Below are positions 22,001-32,295 of a stretch of DNA of 61,988 nt, piece by piece; the first letter of the stretch is position 1, and each line of letters opens with the position of its first letter. Source of the DNA: Syncephalis plumigaleata (taxonomy: Eukaryota > Zoopagomycota > Zoopagomycetes > Zoopagales > Piptocephalidaceae); assembly GCA_025201365.1 (NCBI GenBank), contig JAIXMF010000039.1, positions 1 to 61,988 on the forward strand. Direction: 5' to 3'. The notes beneath the pieces are model-generated. The model was not told the origin of the DNA. It ran no database searches and worked only from the letters and a program-made list of their open reading frames with translations. The position numbers and the translations under genes were made by a program.

Positions 22001-24988
22001 TATTGCTATGACGACAAGGGTCAATTGTGAAGAATAAAAGAAAGAAAGAAAGAAGGAAAGAAGAGTGGCTAACCAAACACAAGTACAAGTATGTGTGTGT
22101 GTAGGGTCGTTATTCAATAAAGAAGAGAAGCGTTGTTACGAGTATTCGTAATTGTAATAATACGAGTAAACAGCGTAGTTAATTGAAACGCAATATGGAT
22201 AAAGAAACACCACCTCAGTAGGGTAATGTATAATAAAAGGCAAGTAGAAAGACGGAGTAAGCCAAACTAGAAAGAGAAGAGTGAGAGTGAGAGTGAAAGT
22301 AAGTAAGTAAGTAAGTTAAAAAGGATTTAGCATGCAGCAACAATTGTAGTAGTAGTAGTGGTGGTAATAGTAGTAGTAGTAATGGAGAAGACGCAAGCAG
22401 CTGGGGGATGTCGTATAATGTTGGCCAAATAAAGCAAAGAAAATTGGTCTAGCTTGGCTGTGTGAGGAAATGGCTGAGTAGGAATATGGCTAAAATAGTG
22501 AGAATGAGCCGATGGCGAGATGTCTATCTATCAGAAACGAAGTCATCCACTGCCCTAATGCTCTAGGCTCTACGATGAGAGAGCGAGAGCGAGAGAGAGA
22601 GAGAGAGGGCGTGAACACGCAATCATCTGCACCAGAAACGGCAAGTTGAGAGATGCTAGAGCATTTGAGCGACCGTCGACGAATGTGGCAACCGGCATCG
22701 TCGGAAATAGAAGGTGGAACGCGCACTTTTTGGCAAGAGAAAAAAAAGGAGGGAAAAAAGTGGTGGTGTCTTCCGATCTTTGAAGTACCGCACCCGACAG
22801 CAAGGCAAGCACCCCCACGGGTCCATCCAATGGATTCATTGATTGGCTGCATAGTTGGCGTAGCTAGTAGTGTTTCTATAGGAAAACCGAAGCAAAAGAA
22901 GGAGAGAGAGCGAGAGCGAGTGAGTGAGGCAGTTGCCACGTTCTCCGACAATGTTACTACACGAGTGTATGTGCTATACTATCCTATAGTCATCAGGTGA
23001 TGACACAGCATACAATGTGATGCTATCACTACGCTACCATTCACTGTAGAAATACTAGAACGGGCTTATTCTCGCGTCACAGCACCCTCATGCTTCAAAC
23101 GCGATACCACATGGCAGCATAAACATACAACGACATCTAGAATAGCAGTAACAAAGGTCGTTCAGCCTCTACACTCTCACACATTATCAGACTTCTAGGG
23201 TATTTTATTTTGTAGGTAGAACGTGTTCCTTTCCATCTACATACATTGTCAAGTGATCGCCATGTGTTACCACTAGATAATGCGTATATCACTAGTAATA
23301 CACATCTTACTATACATTCGTTCATTCAATAAATCAATGACAATGACACATTAATCATGTGTGTGTATGGCAGTTTATTCAAAATAGTGACCATCTTTTA
23401 CGAATATCTACGTATTAGCATACCTTCGTATCAAGTGACGAGGTGAACACACGAGTTATACACTTGTACTCGTACACGTAGACATCGTCAATGTCTACTA
23501 TCAACTTTTTCCGGGATACTTTTCTCGTGTGGCACAAGGCCATGTTTGGTCTTCTCCGAAGCCCTATCGGTCGTATTCATTTCATAACCATGTCACGCGT
23601 AGAACAATTTAGAGGAGTATCTGTTACACCAGTTGCTGCAATTATATGGATTATAGGCATACACATACACATATTTACACGTATGCATACTCATTAATCG
23701 ATAAACATAGCGTCAAATGAATCTCACTCTCATTCACCCAACTGGGAAATGAGCTGAGAAACGGAGTTTAATTACAATAATAGAGCAATCTACTCATTCA
23801 AGAAGGAAATGGAAAAAACTACACTGCTTATTCATATTATGACAGGTGTGCATGTCTCATCTCTCATCGTACAAGTACGTGTGTGTATGTGTATGTGTGT
23901 GTATGTGTGTGTTCATCATTATGCCACGTGTCGCTAAATATACTAGCACGTTCCGGTCATTTTGTTACAAGTTAACGTGGATTCAATGTGGATTCATCGT
24001 CACTCCGTCTAATGGCCTACCTCCAAGACCATTACTGTATGATCAAGCGGTGTATCACATTGATTTCCATTGTCAACTCGTCTGATCTCATATATGGAAG
24101 TAGACGCAATGTCCTATCGACTAATTGAGATGTTGACATGTTATATCACACATGGAAAGAAGATGTCAATACCTCAATTAGTCGATAGGGCAGTTTCTGG
24201 TGCTCCCATTACTTTGAATGCTACACTTGTATCTGACAATTGTTCCAATTTGAACAATTAGTATTGCTCTTGGTTCTATACGTGGCACAGTAAGACAACA
24301 TTGTCATGAGTACCTTAGACATGAGACTGTACATCTATCTATCCCTCCCTCCCTTCCTCCCTCATTGCATGTGTACTCGATGACGGGTAATGATGGCATA
24401 TCGGCTTTTTGATGTCAATAGGTCATTGATGAATGAGCACATCTTGACAAGTGTTGACCCCCGACATTAGTCATTTTACGAATGGCACAGTAAACAAGTA
24501 GGAGGATAGCTACCTTCCCATACCCATACTATCTCACATTTACTAATTCGCATGCTAAATTTGTCAGATAATAGCATTATTATAGATTGCACTTACCATT
24601 TACATGTGTGCGTATGTCCACATCAAGATTAAGATTGTCCCTGAATACTAGACTATTATTCGTTGATACTACGCAAAATGTAAATATATGCAATGCAATT
24701 GATTGTATTTAGTAGAAAGATTGCCTTGTTATTGATGAAACACGCTATAGAATGCATTCATCACATGTGAATAGAGAGATGCCTAAAAGAATAAACACCT
24801 TCGCCTGATCTAGTCGTATTGTACGTGGATAGCTGCATAAAGTGCTTACTATTCAAGTCAAACCATGGTTCTTTTTATTCAAACGGTGTCTATATACTCA
24901 TGTATTGGGTATATTTTGTTACATTAGCAAAATAATCATTATTAAACGAAATAGGACTAGTTTTATAAACATAAACATATATTTGCTA
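19070..24988. other. Nearly 6 kb without a gene
   Basis: The part next to 19069 should be the leader and promoter of the Mcm1-like gene. The rest has many microsatellites: TAG repeats near 20820-20842, CACT repeats at about 21541-21570, GA-rich tracts at 22569-22608 and GT repeats near 23879-23911. A strong 27-bp inverted repeat lies at 24113-24189. The open frames on both strands lack domains or consistent splice sites. Degraded genes cannot be excluded. Confidence 0.5.
24113..24189. repeat. Long near-perfect hairpin (27-bp arms, 23-nt loop)
   Basis: The left arm 24113-24139 starts CCTATCGACTAATTGAG. The right arm 24163-24189 is its reverse complement with two mismatches. The loop is 24140-24162. 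No coding gene surrounds it. It could be a small-RNA precursor, a miniature transposon remnant or a replication product. No terminal duplication was identified. Confidence 0.75.
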
Positions 24989-25984
24989 TTAGATATGAGA
25001 CATTGCCGTGTCTAGTACACGCTCCATGATATCGGCTTGTAGCAGTGCTTTGGCTTCACATTCGAGTGATGCCTCGTAGGCGGCCGCCAATCTCGTATAG
25101 TCAATCGCGATTTGTCGGTCTGCCATGCCACGTAGACAATTGACGATTCGCGCTATCGTGTCACGCTCGCTCGGGTTAATCTCCTCGTTGACGTTCGCGT
25201 ATAGTTCCTCCGGTTCCATTTGCTCGGGTGTCTTGCTCGCTCGTTTGCTCACCCAGATGTAACCGTTCAACCCGATAATAACCTCGACACTATTTGCCAA
25301 CGTATGAAAGTGGGATCGACTACGTAGTACCAGCGACGGCGACACTACAACTAACACGCCGTTACGCAGTTTACCATATTTGAGACTACGCGTATGCATG
25401 GACATGGCACCATCCTGGAAGAAGGCTTGGGCCTCGGCCACAATCATATCGCCTTCGGTGAAGAACTTGCGCATTTGCAGCTCGTCCGATTCAGATTTAC
25501 GTCGCTAACACGCACACACACACATTGGAAGAAGAGAACAGCATCGTTATCGTGATGGTGATGGTTGCACACTAGTCGTTAGCCATTCAAGCTGCTTATC
25601 GTCATCGTTTCTGCTGTTATTATGCCTACCTGTACACCTCCGGGTAAATTCACTGAGGATAGTAATAGTACGCCGTCCTGTCGTGCATTCACGTCTACCT
25701 TCCAGCGTCGTTGGCCCACTTCGGTGATGCGTCCAACGACAACATCACCAATCTCGCCGGCATAACGAGCGCGTAGTGGACGTACCGTAATAAGCTTGTT
25801 CACCTGTTCGACAACACCTGCCACTGCCGATACAATATCATTACCCTCCTGGTAAGTACCATGACCACTACAATACGTGTAAGCATGGATTAGAATAATA
25901 CAATACTATCGAGATCACATACCGCATAAACGAGGTATCACTCGTAACCACCTGGGCTGGCGTAACAAACGTTGAACCTGACAT
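24989..25984 (-). CDS. RRP4: Exosome complex cap subunit Rrp4
   Basis: Predicted 271-residue protein from three exons: 25984-25923, 25867-25630 and 25504-24989. Rrp4 is one of three S1/KH cap proteins of the RNA exosome, guiding RNA into the nine-subunit core for 3'-to-5' processing in nucleus and cytoplasm. Visible features are the N-terminal RGHGTY motif formed across the first junction, the S1 domain (YAGEIGDVVVGRITEVGQRR, VDVNARQDGVLLLSSVNLPG) and the KH-like end with VIIGLNGYIWVSKR. Length is close to the usual eukaryotic Rrp4. The start ATG at 25984 gives MSGSTFVTPAQ. Splice sites are canonical. Confidence 0.92.
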
Positions 25985-26380
25985 GATTATACTGGAATGC
26001 GAGAAGGTAAAAAAATTTGTTTTTTCTTTTTCTTTCTTTCTGTGACGATAAGGAAAATAAAATAATATATGGTTATTATAATAAAACACGACCATAACAA
26101 TGACAACACTTTATTAGTATTAACACATACGTATATGTATACGTAAACGATAGAGACGTACTATTGATTAATTATATGTTATGCAAACTGATACTCGTAG
26201 ATGAGCATTATAAATGTATATAAATAGGCATTCAATTGATACTAATAATAGAATATTACGCTAAATAAATGTATATTTATATCAATACTATCCATTTCTA
26301 CATATTATTCACTTTATTATTACCATGGAGGCAATACTATACGTAGATATATATTGTTTTACGTTGTTCTATTGTTATTA

Positions 26381-26399
26381 TATAAAAAAACCGTCGCCT
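26381..26399. repeat. SINE target-site duplication, left copy
   Basis: The 19-bp TATAAAAAAACCGTCGCCT is repeated exactly at 26717-26735. The two copies bracket the tRNA-derived element at 26400-26716, as expected after LINE-assisted retrotransposition. Confidence 0.85.
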
Positions 26400-26716
26400 T
26401 TTTTTTTTTTCTTGTTAGAACATATTTGGCTATATGCCGTCTTTTATTATAAATGAATAAACCAGGGTTATAATAACAAACAATTTGACAAACAGCCCAA
26501 TGCCCACGGAATGGAAATGTGTCTTGCGAGTGCAGACCACGGTTGTGTAGCAGAAAACCAACTAGCATATAGTCGGTAGGTTAATAAATGTCAACATTTC
26601 TGTTAACTAGTTAGAAATGATACCTTTTTCCCTATGACGGGATTGGCAGGAATCGAACCCAGGACCTATTCGTCCGAGAAATAGAGCGTAACCACTTGGC
26701 TACAACCCCATCCTCT
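26400..26716 (-). mobile_element. tRNA-derived SINE
   Basis: On the minus strand the element starts with a tRNA-like head (26709-26639), has about 240 bp of unrelated body and ends in an A-rich tail at about 26412-26400. It is flanked by 19-bp direct repeats. The head has a 7-bp acceptor helix (GGGGTTG/CAATCCC), an A-box-like TAGCCAAGTGG and a B-box-like GGTTCGATTCC, so it could be transcribed by RNA polymerase III. The D and T helices contain mismatches, so it is unlikely to be a working tRNA. It would depend on a LINE for mobility, and the neighbouring LINE is an obvious candidate, though I see no convincing shared 3' tail. Confidence 0.82.
26639..26709 (-). other. tRNA-like head of the SINE (anticodon-loop CGG, Pro-like)
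   Basis: Folding by eye gives a perfect acceptor stem, an anticodon stem TATTT/GAATA closing the loop CTCGGAC, and a T arm around TTCGATT with a mismatched outer pair. The D stem has only two good pairs. If read as a tRNA, the anticodon would be CGG (proline). Its place inside an element with target-site duplications and an A tail argues for a SINE head. Confidence 0.6.
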
Positions 26717-26735
26717 TATAAAAAAACCGTCGCCT
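26717..26735. repeat. SINE target-site duplication, right copy
   Basis: Exact copy of 26381-26399. It overlaps the start of the LINE's own target duplication (from 26728), so the SINE went into DNA already beside, or partly made by, the LINE insertion. Confidence 0.85.
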
Positions 26736-26747
26736 GGCGCCGCTTTT
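26728..26747. repeat. LINE target-site duplication, 3' side
   Basis: The 20-bp CGTCGCCTGGCGCCGCTTTT recurs at 33034-33053. Its right edge merges with the poly(T) run that is the LINE poly(A) tail on the minus strand, so the last few T may belong to the tail. Confidence 0.85.
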
Positions 26748-26878
26748 TTTTTTTTTTTATTATAATCCTGGGCCGTAGCCTAATTTTATTTAATAAAGAA
26801 GACATGGCACAAGATCGCGTAAATATACAATACAATAGTTGTAGTGGAAGTTAGGTAGGTGCTGGACATACGTGGCTG

Positions 26879-29800
26879 TTAGGATAATGGGATCGTGTGG
26901 AACTTCAACGTTCCTGTATTCGGCAGCCCGCCAGGTTCAAAGGTGAACCATTGGCATTGAATTTTTGTCCAGGTTTTTTGGAATGTACTGACGGATTTGT
27001 GTCGTATAGCGTGACGTAAATCCGCTTCTATTTTCGATTTTATGGCTGATTGCCATCTAGCAAGGATCGTAATACTAGGTGACGTGACTTGGCGTAACGC
27101 GTGCTCCACTTTTGCTCGATGGACTTGCCATACTGCTAGTGCGTGAAAGAGGCTGACGTTTGGCACATGTGATTGCCATTTTTGTAGGCCGTTCGTAATA
27201 TCGTGTATGTTAAGCGATGTGTCTGTCGGGTGATTCGGCGCGATCGCTTTAAGGAAGAATGTTGCTAGTTGCCAGAATTCTGTTATGCGAGGGCATTCTA
27301 GAATAAAATGACGTTTCGTTTCTACGTGTTCTTGACAAACTGTACACATGTTAGAGTGACCTGGAATGATGTGCATCATTCTATCCCCCGTGAGGATCGC
27401 TGCGTGTTGAAACTTCCACATGTACGAGCTGTGCTTTGGCTCGATTGCTTTGTCGAACGTCTGGGACCATTCCATCATCGATGGGGAATCGTTCTGTATT
27501 TCTTCTTGGGTGTACCATCTTTCGGTTCTTGGTGGCGTGGTTTCCTGGTCACATTGAAACAGGCGGCCGATTTTCGGTTTATAGAGGTCCAATTTGGTGT
27601 CTGCCATCTTCAGGAATCTGAAGGGTAGGAAGTCTGGAATGATTGTAAGGAAATCTGGCCGTACCCAATTCAGTCTAGTGTCTGTGATTGAAGCGTATTC
27701 CTCCCACGTCCAGCTATCGTCGTCCGGTGTATTGTGGCCTTTCAAGTGTTTCCATGTCTCTAACGTGTAGTCGAAGAATCTTTTGGATGGACCTGCTCTA
27801 AGTTGAATTTTGGGCTTTCGACTTGTACATATGATTGAGTGATGCTTATTTGCCTCCTTCAGTTTCTCCTTTAGTAACTCTTGAGCTGTAGGTGCCCATT
27901 TCGGTTGATTCTCCGGCTCATCTAGCATTTGTGCGATCCAGACCGCAAAAATAGCTGTTGCCTGTTTACGTAGCGGTATCAAACCAACGCCTCCTGCCAG
28001 CTTTGGCTTCGTGATGATATCTTCCGCCACGAGGTTGAGTTTGTGTTTCCATATAAATCTCTTTACACGTTGCTTTACTTTCGTTATAAAACCTTTAGAG
28101 AAGGGGATGATGTGGGCGGCGAACCATAATTTTGCTAGTAGACATGAATTTGTCAGGAGGACTCGACCTAGTAGCGATAAGCCGCGATCCTGCCATCTAT
28201 CCGCGGTGACCTCTATACTGTTGAGCAACTTGGCTTCGGTTGCTTCAATTGCTATCCCTTTCCTTGTGAAGAGGATTCCGAGATATCTAGTTGATTCCCT
28301 TTCCGGTATAGGAGGATACGGTAAGACGAAATCTGGTGTGCCTAGTGGTATTAAAACTGTTTTGTCCTCGTTTAGTCGTGCCGCTGATGCTTGTTCATGT
28401 AAATGAATGGCGTGACAGAACGTTCTGACATCCTGGTGAGAGCTAATTGCCACTGCTATGTCGTCCGCAAAAGCAAGGCATTTTAAAGGGTGTACCGGTA
28501 GGTTGATTCCGATGAGTCGTTGGCGTAATGTACATAAAAAAGGTTCGAGGACAAAATTGTATATTATAGGAGAGAGAGGGTCACCTTGACGCAGCCCTTT
28601 ATGTATCGGTATCCATGAAGACAGTAGTGGGCCCATACGAGCCGCTCCATATGCTTCTGCATTCATCATTTGAATTATCTTGCGTATTCTCGGTCCTATG
28701 TTGAATGCGGCTAAGCATCTGTCTAGGTACGATCGATCTACCCTGTCGTAAGCTTTCTGCTGGTCTAATAGTAGCAGTGCTCCGGAGGCTTCTTCCGGTT
28801 TAATAATACCGTATTGAATAGCAAAGTGTAGTGTGTGAAGGTTATCGAAGATGGACCGATTTTTAATAAAACCTTTTTGCGAGTCGCCTATGCAGTGGTT
28901 AGCCGCTTTGTGCATGCGCTGTGTGATGATTCTCGTCAGGATCTTGATGTCGCAATCGGACAGGGCTATCGGGCGCCAGTTCGCTAATGATAGGAGATCA
29001 CCTTGCTTTGGCAGCAGCAGAATGTGTATTCTTTTAAACGATAACGGGAATTGACCGTGCCTTATAAATTCGTTGTATAGCTTTGTTATAATAGGTGTCA
29101 ATGTTGAGCTGAAACGTTTATAGAATTCATACGGTATGCCATCAGGTCCTGGAGCTTTGTTCCTGGGCGACTTCCGAATCGCTTCTGCCACTTCTTCTTC
29201 CGTGATTTCTGCATCTATCTCGTCTCGCATATTGTCGTTCAGCGTTTTTTCGATATTAGCTAGAAGCTCGTTTTGTGCTATCGAATTTGTATGCTCTGGC
29301 CCGAAGAGGTCTGTATAAAAATCCTGTACCACTTCGAAGATTTGCTCTGGTGTATCCACTCGTTGACCGTTGCTAGCGCGTAGTTCTCGTAACCAATCGA
29401 ATTGCTTACGTCCTTTTAGGCACTTGAAGAAGTATTTCGTCGATCGCTCACCTTCCTCTGTCCATCGAACGCGCGAATGTATACGTCTTGCTTCCGCTCG
29501 TCTGTGTGCGTTATTGGTGAGATCATTTTCTATCGTCGTAACCTGTTGTAGCCAATGATGAGTAGCCGCGCTGTCTCGTCTCCAGTCGGGAGGGTTGTTG
29601 TACAACTCCTGCAGCTTCTTACTCTTATCTTGCATGTGTTTGTTGATCTTGCGTTTGTGTTTGCCGGCGAAAGCGATGGAGTAGCCGCGTAGCGTGTTCT
29701 TGAAGAGATCCCATGCGTAAACGGAGCTAGTGAGTGTCGATTTCGGGTTGCATTCAGGGTGGTCAACTCTGGTTTTGAGGGCGAGGATTGTGCGCTCCAT

Positions 29801-30589
29801 ATTTGCTATGTATTCATCTATTTCCAATAAACTTGTATTGAATCGCCACACCGGTCGCCCTGGTAGCTTTGGCTTATTTGGACAGATGGTAGTACATAGT
29901 GGCCAGTGATCTGATCTTGGTGCCGTCAATACTCTAGGTAGACTGCACCTTCTCGCTACCGTCGATGTAGCTAGTATGTGGTCTATACGAGATCGACTGT
30001 CACCTGATGGGCTGCGCCTGGTATAGAGTTTGATGTCGGGATGATAGTATCGTACAGTGTCTATCAAACGGAATTGCGTTATCACGTTTGAATAGTGAGC
30101 CCATTCGTCTCTTGGTTGTCGTGGCGGTGGTGCTCTATCTAAGTGAGGATTCGGTGTGGCGTTGAGGTCGCCTAATACCATCATGTGAGGATGTGGGGTG
30201 ATGACATGGCGTAGTGCTGTGCAGAAATCTGGCTGTTGAGGTGGATCAGCTGGCGCGTAGACGCAATATATAACCAGGACCGGCCATGGTATATTTGGTC
30301 CAACTATTTCCGCTCTTAACACTCTGCCGTCTAGGTATGGTGTAGGTGTGGAATTAAAAGATAACGAGGAGTGTGGGTTTAAAAGAATGCCTGTATAAGG
30401 AGTCCATGCTGCTGGTCCGCCCCATTGAGTAGTCCACCAGTGGTGATCATTAGAACACGCGTTTGTTTCCTGTAAGGCGATAATGTCTATGTTTTCGTTT
30501 TTAATGTGTGTGAAAGTGATTGATCTATTATTGGAGTCACGTATACGGTTGACGTTCCATGTTGCGATATGTATATTACGTGTCGTCAT
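26879..30589 (-). CDS. LINE ORF2: endonuclease and reverse transcriptase
   Basis: Intact 1236-residue polyprotein. The N-terminal 230 residues form an apurinic/apyrimidinic-type endonuclease: ATWNVNRIRD, IIALQETN, VLGDLNATPN, SRIDHILA and SDHWPL carry the expected Asn, Glu, Asp and His. The central reverse transcriptase has KAPGPDGIPYEFYK, NWRPIALSDCDIKILTRII, LLLDQQKAYDRVD, GLRQGDPLSPIIYNF and the catalytic FADD in CLAFADDIAVAI. The C-terminus has a Cys/His motif, CTVCQEHVETKRHFILECP. The protein nicks target DNA and reverse-transcribes the element RNA in place. Its ATG shares one base with the ORF1 stop (TAATG), suggesting coupled re-initiation. Confidence 0.95.
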   Translation of the reverse strand: MTTRNIHIATWNVNRIRDSNNRSITFTHIKNENIDIIALQETNACSNDHHWWTTQWGGPAAWTPYTGILLNPHSSLSFNSTPTPYLDGRVLRAEIVGPNIPWPVLVIYCVYAPADPPQQPDFCTALRHVITPHPHMMVLGDLNATPNPHLDRAPPPRQPRDEWAHYSNVITQFRLIDTVRYYHPDIKLYTRRSPSGDSRSRIDHILATSTVARRCSLPRVLTAPRSDHWPLCTTICPNKPKLPGRPVWRFNTSLLEIDEYIANMERTILALKTRVDHPECNPKSTLTSSVYAWDLFKNTLRGYSIAFAGKHKRKINKHMQDKSKKLQELYNNPPDWRRDSAATHHWLQQVTTIENDLTNNAHRRAEARRIHSRVRWTEEGERSTKYFFKCLKGRKQFDWLRELRASNGQRVDTPEQIFEVVQDFYTDLFGPEHTNSIAQNELLANIEKTLNDNMRDEIDAEITEEEVAEAIRKSPRNKAPGPDGIPYEFYKRFSSTLTPIITKLYNEFIRHGQFPLSFKRIHILLLPKQGDLLSLANWRPIALSDCDIKILTRIITQRMHKAANHCIGDSQKGFIKNRSIFDNLHTLHFAIQYGIIKPEEASGALLLLDQQKAYDRVDRSYLDRCLAAFNIGPRIRKIIQMMNAEAYGAARMGPLLSSWIPIHKGLRQGDPLSPIIYNFVLEPFLCTLRQRLIGINLPVHPLKCLAFADDIAVAISSHQDVRTFCHAIHLHEQASAARLNEDKTVLIPLGTPDFVLPYPPIPERESTRYLGILFTRKGIAIEATEAKLLNSIEVTADRWQDRGLSLLGRVLLTNSCLLAKLWFAAHIIPFSKGFITKVKQRVKRFIWKHKLNLVAEDIITKPKLAGGVGLIPLRKQATAIFAVWIAQMLDEPENQPKWAPTAQELLKEKLKEANKHHSIICTSRKPKIQLRAGPSKRFFDYTLETWKHLKGHNTPDDDSWTWEEYASITDTRLNWVRPDFLTIIPDFLPFRFLKMADTKLDLYKPKIGRLFQCDQETTPPRTERWYTQEEIQNDSPSMMEWSQTFDKAIEPKHSSYMWKFQHAAILTGDRMMHIIPGHSNMCTVCQEHVETKRHFILECPRITEFWQLATFFLKAIAPNHPTDTSLNIHDITNGLQKWQSHVPNVSLFHALAVWQVHRAKVEHALRQVTSPSITILARWQSAIKSKIEADLRHAIRHKSVSTFQKTWTKIQCQWFTFEPGGLPNTGTLKFHTIPLS

Positions 30590-32253
30590 TATTGATTGAG
30601 TGAATGATTGCTGTCCATTGTTGGTGGACTGGTGGTGGACGTGGTGGTAGCTGTGTTCATAGATGATTCATTGTGTTGTGTTTGGGTATGTTGCGTTGCA
30701 CTGGACGGGAATTCCAGGATAGAGCTTGGATTATCCTCGTTTGCCGTAGGGCTGACCTCGTTCTCAAAGCTGTCGACCATCTCTACTATGTGTTCTGTCT
30801 GCTTTGCGGGTGTGCCTTGTTCGGCTGAGTGAATCTCCGGAGCTAGGAGTGGGGTTGACGGGACTGTGGATGGGCTCACGACGTTCATCAAAGGAGCAAC
30901 TTCCTTAATAAGTGTGGGTTGTGGGCCGGTGTTATTGGATTTGGTGTGTTTCTTCGTGATTTTTGATTGCGCTGTATATGGATGTGAGTTGCTTTGGGGA
31001 GGTGCTGGTGTCGTTTTCCGGACAGCTTTCCTCTTCCGTAGCGGGCGGCCTTGCAACTTAGCGTCCAGACTCTCTCGCAACTCGCCGATCGTCCTCCGCT
31101 TGGCCTCCTTCTTCGGTGCTGTCCTCCTGTCGACGTCCTTCATCTCGTCATCTTCGTCTTCCTCCTCTGTTAGATATTGATCCTCTGCTAGATCTTCATC
31201 CATATCACTCAGTACTTCGAATGAATTCGTAGACGGCTGAATTGTCTGCTCCTTTGGCGACGGAGGAGGAGGAGAATTTGGCCGATGTCCAACTTGAGTG
31301 AAGTGTTCCTCATCTTGTGGGCTATCTTCCTCAAGCGATTGGATGGATGCGCTGGTCGAGGGTTGTTCGAGTAATGTTGCAGGCTGTGCGTCGTCTTCAC
31401 CATTAGCAACTGATGGTGGCGCACTGTCCTCGTGTTGTTCCGCCTGTTGGTCGGTTGGGCGGTTATTATTTTGACGGAAACGTTTACGTATGTTCGTGCA
31501 ATCATCCGTTTGGTGATCCGGTTGTTTGCAGATTCGACACGCTGTACGTTTTTGTTTCCAATAGACGTTAGCTTGAGTGTTTATAACTTGTATTCTGCTG
31601 GGGAATACCTCTGGTAACGTGGATGTAGATGTAGGCAATATTATTATATCCGCTCTACGTACGAATATTCTACCTTTACCAATAGTGTGAATAGCCGTAT
31701 CTAACACGGTTCCATATTGAGAGAAGGTCTCAATCAGAGCTTTGGTAAGAGTGACTGCGTCAGTAGCTGGTAAATCTGTGGCAGTGGCTGACAGTACCTG
31801 GTCATCCGCTGCATATAATCTTTGTAATGGAATTTGTTGGTTCTTGTATGTAATACCGGTGTTTAGAAAACCCAATAATAACTCTTCCGATTTCATGGAG
31901 AAAGTTACAGTCAGTTGACGTTTGGAGGGGTCTCCGTACTCCGCTGCATCACCTACCGTATCTGCTACGTGATCTAATGCTTCATTCCATTCATTTTGAA
32001 AAGCGTTTAAGTCGCAATGTAGGGTATAGGTGTATGCGTAGTTGGCTACATGAGGAGGAGAAAAGTATTGTAAGGGCGCGCCTATTTCCGCCTCTCGCAG
32101 ATGAAACGTGCTCCATTTTCCATATACTGAACGATTTTTTTGATTTCTTTTTTGAGCTGTTGGGGGAGGCAGATCCGGTTGGCCGGCAGCGTCTCTATAT
32201 GATCGAGGCTGAGCATATATGGACTCATTGCTGTTTTGCGGAACTGCAATCAT
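30589..32253 (-). CDS. LINE ORF1: RNA-binding gag-like protein with a CCHC zinc knuckle
   Basis: Predicted 554-residue protein from the ATG at 32253; an upstream in-frame TTG at 32292 lies in the leader hairpin and is unlikely to be used. A CX2CX4HX4C zinc knuckle (CRICKQPDHQTDDC) lies at about residues 240-255, preceded by a region that could form the RRM-like fold common in L1-type ORF1 proteins. The C-terminal half is disordered: Pro/Ser/Thr-rich with an acidic Glu/Asp block and a basic RKRKAVRK segment that could act as a nuclear localisation signal. It would coat the element RNA. Family assignment rests on the knuckle and on its place upstream of ORF2. Confidence 0.9.
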   Translation of the reverse strand: MIAVPQNSNESIYAQPRSYRDAAGQPDLPPPTAQKRNQKNRSVYGKWSTFHLREAEIGAPLQYFSPPHVANYAYTYTLHCDLNAFQNEWNEALDHVADTVGDAAEYGDPSKRQLTVTFSMKSEELLLGFLNTGITYKNQQIPLQRLYAADDQVLSATATDLPATDAVTLTKALIETFSQYGTVLDTAIHTIGKGRIFVRRADIIILPTSTSTLPEVFPSRIQVINTQANVYWKQKRTACRICKQPDHQTDDCTNIRKRFRQNNNRPTDQQAEQHEDSAPPSVANGEDDAQPATLLEQPSTSASIQSLEEDSPQDEEHFTQVGHRPNSPPPPSPKEQTIQPSTNSFEVLSDMDEDLAEDQYLTEEEDEDDEMKDVDRRTAPKKEAKRRTIGELRESLDAKLQGRPLRKRKAVRKTTPAPPQSNSHPYTAQSKITKKHTKSNNTGPQPTLIKEVAPLMNVVSPSTVPSTPLLAPEIHSAEQGTPAKQTEHIVEMVDSFENEVSPTANEDNPSSILEFPSSATQHTQTQHNESSMNTATTTSTTSPPTMDSNHSLNQ

Positions 32254-32259
32254 GATTAG

Positions 32260-32295
32260 CTTTTGCGCCTTCGGCGGAACGTCGAGGCGCAAAAG
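32260..32295 (-). promoter_or_regulatory. GC-rich hairpin in the LINE leader, just before the ORF1 start
   Basis: Perfect 11-bp inverted repeat CTTTTGCGCCT (32260-32270) and AGGCGCAAAAG (32285-32295) with a 14-nt loop. Its 3' foot lies 6 nt before the ORF1 ATG in the transcript. A helix there should hinder scanning ribosomes or bind a protein. Its role is inferred. Confidence 0.7.

Noticed and set aside
26639-26709. Functional tRNA-Pro gene
   Set aside because: D and T helices are mismatched, and the sequence is the head of an element with an A tail and 19-bp flanking duplications.
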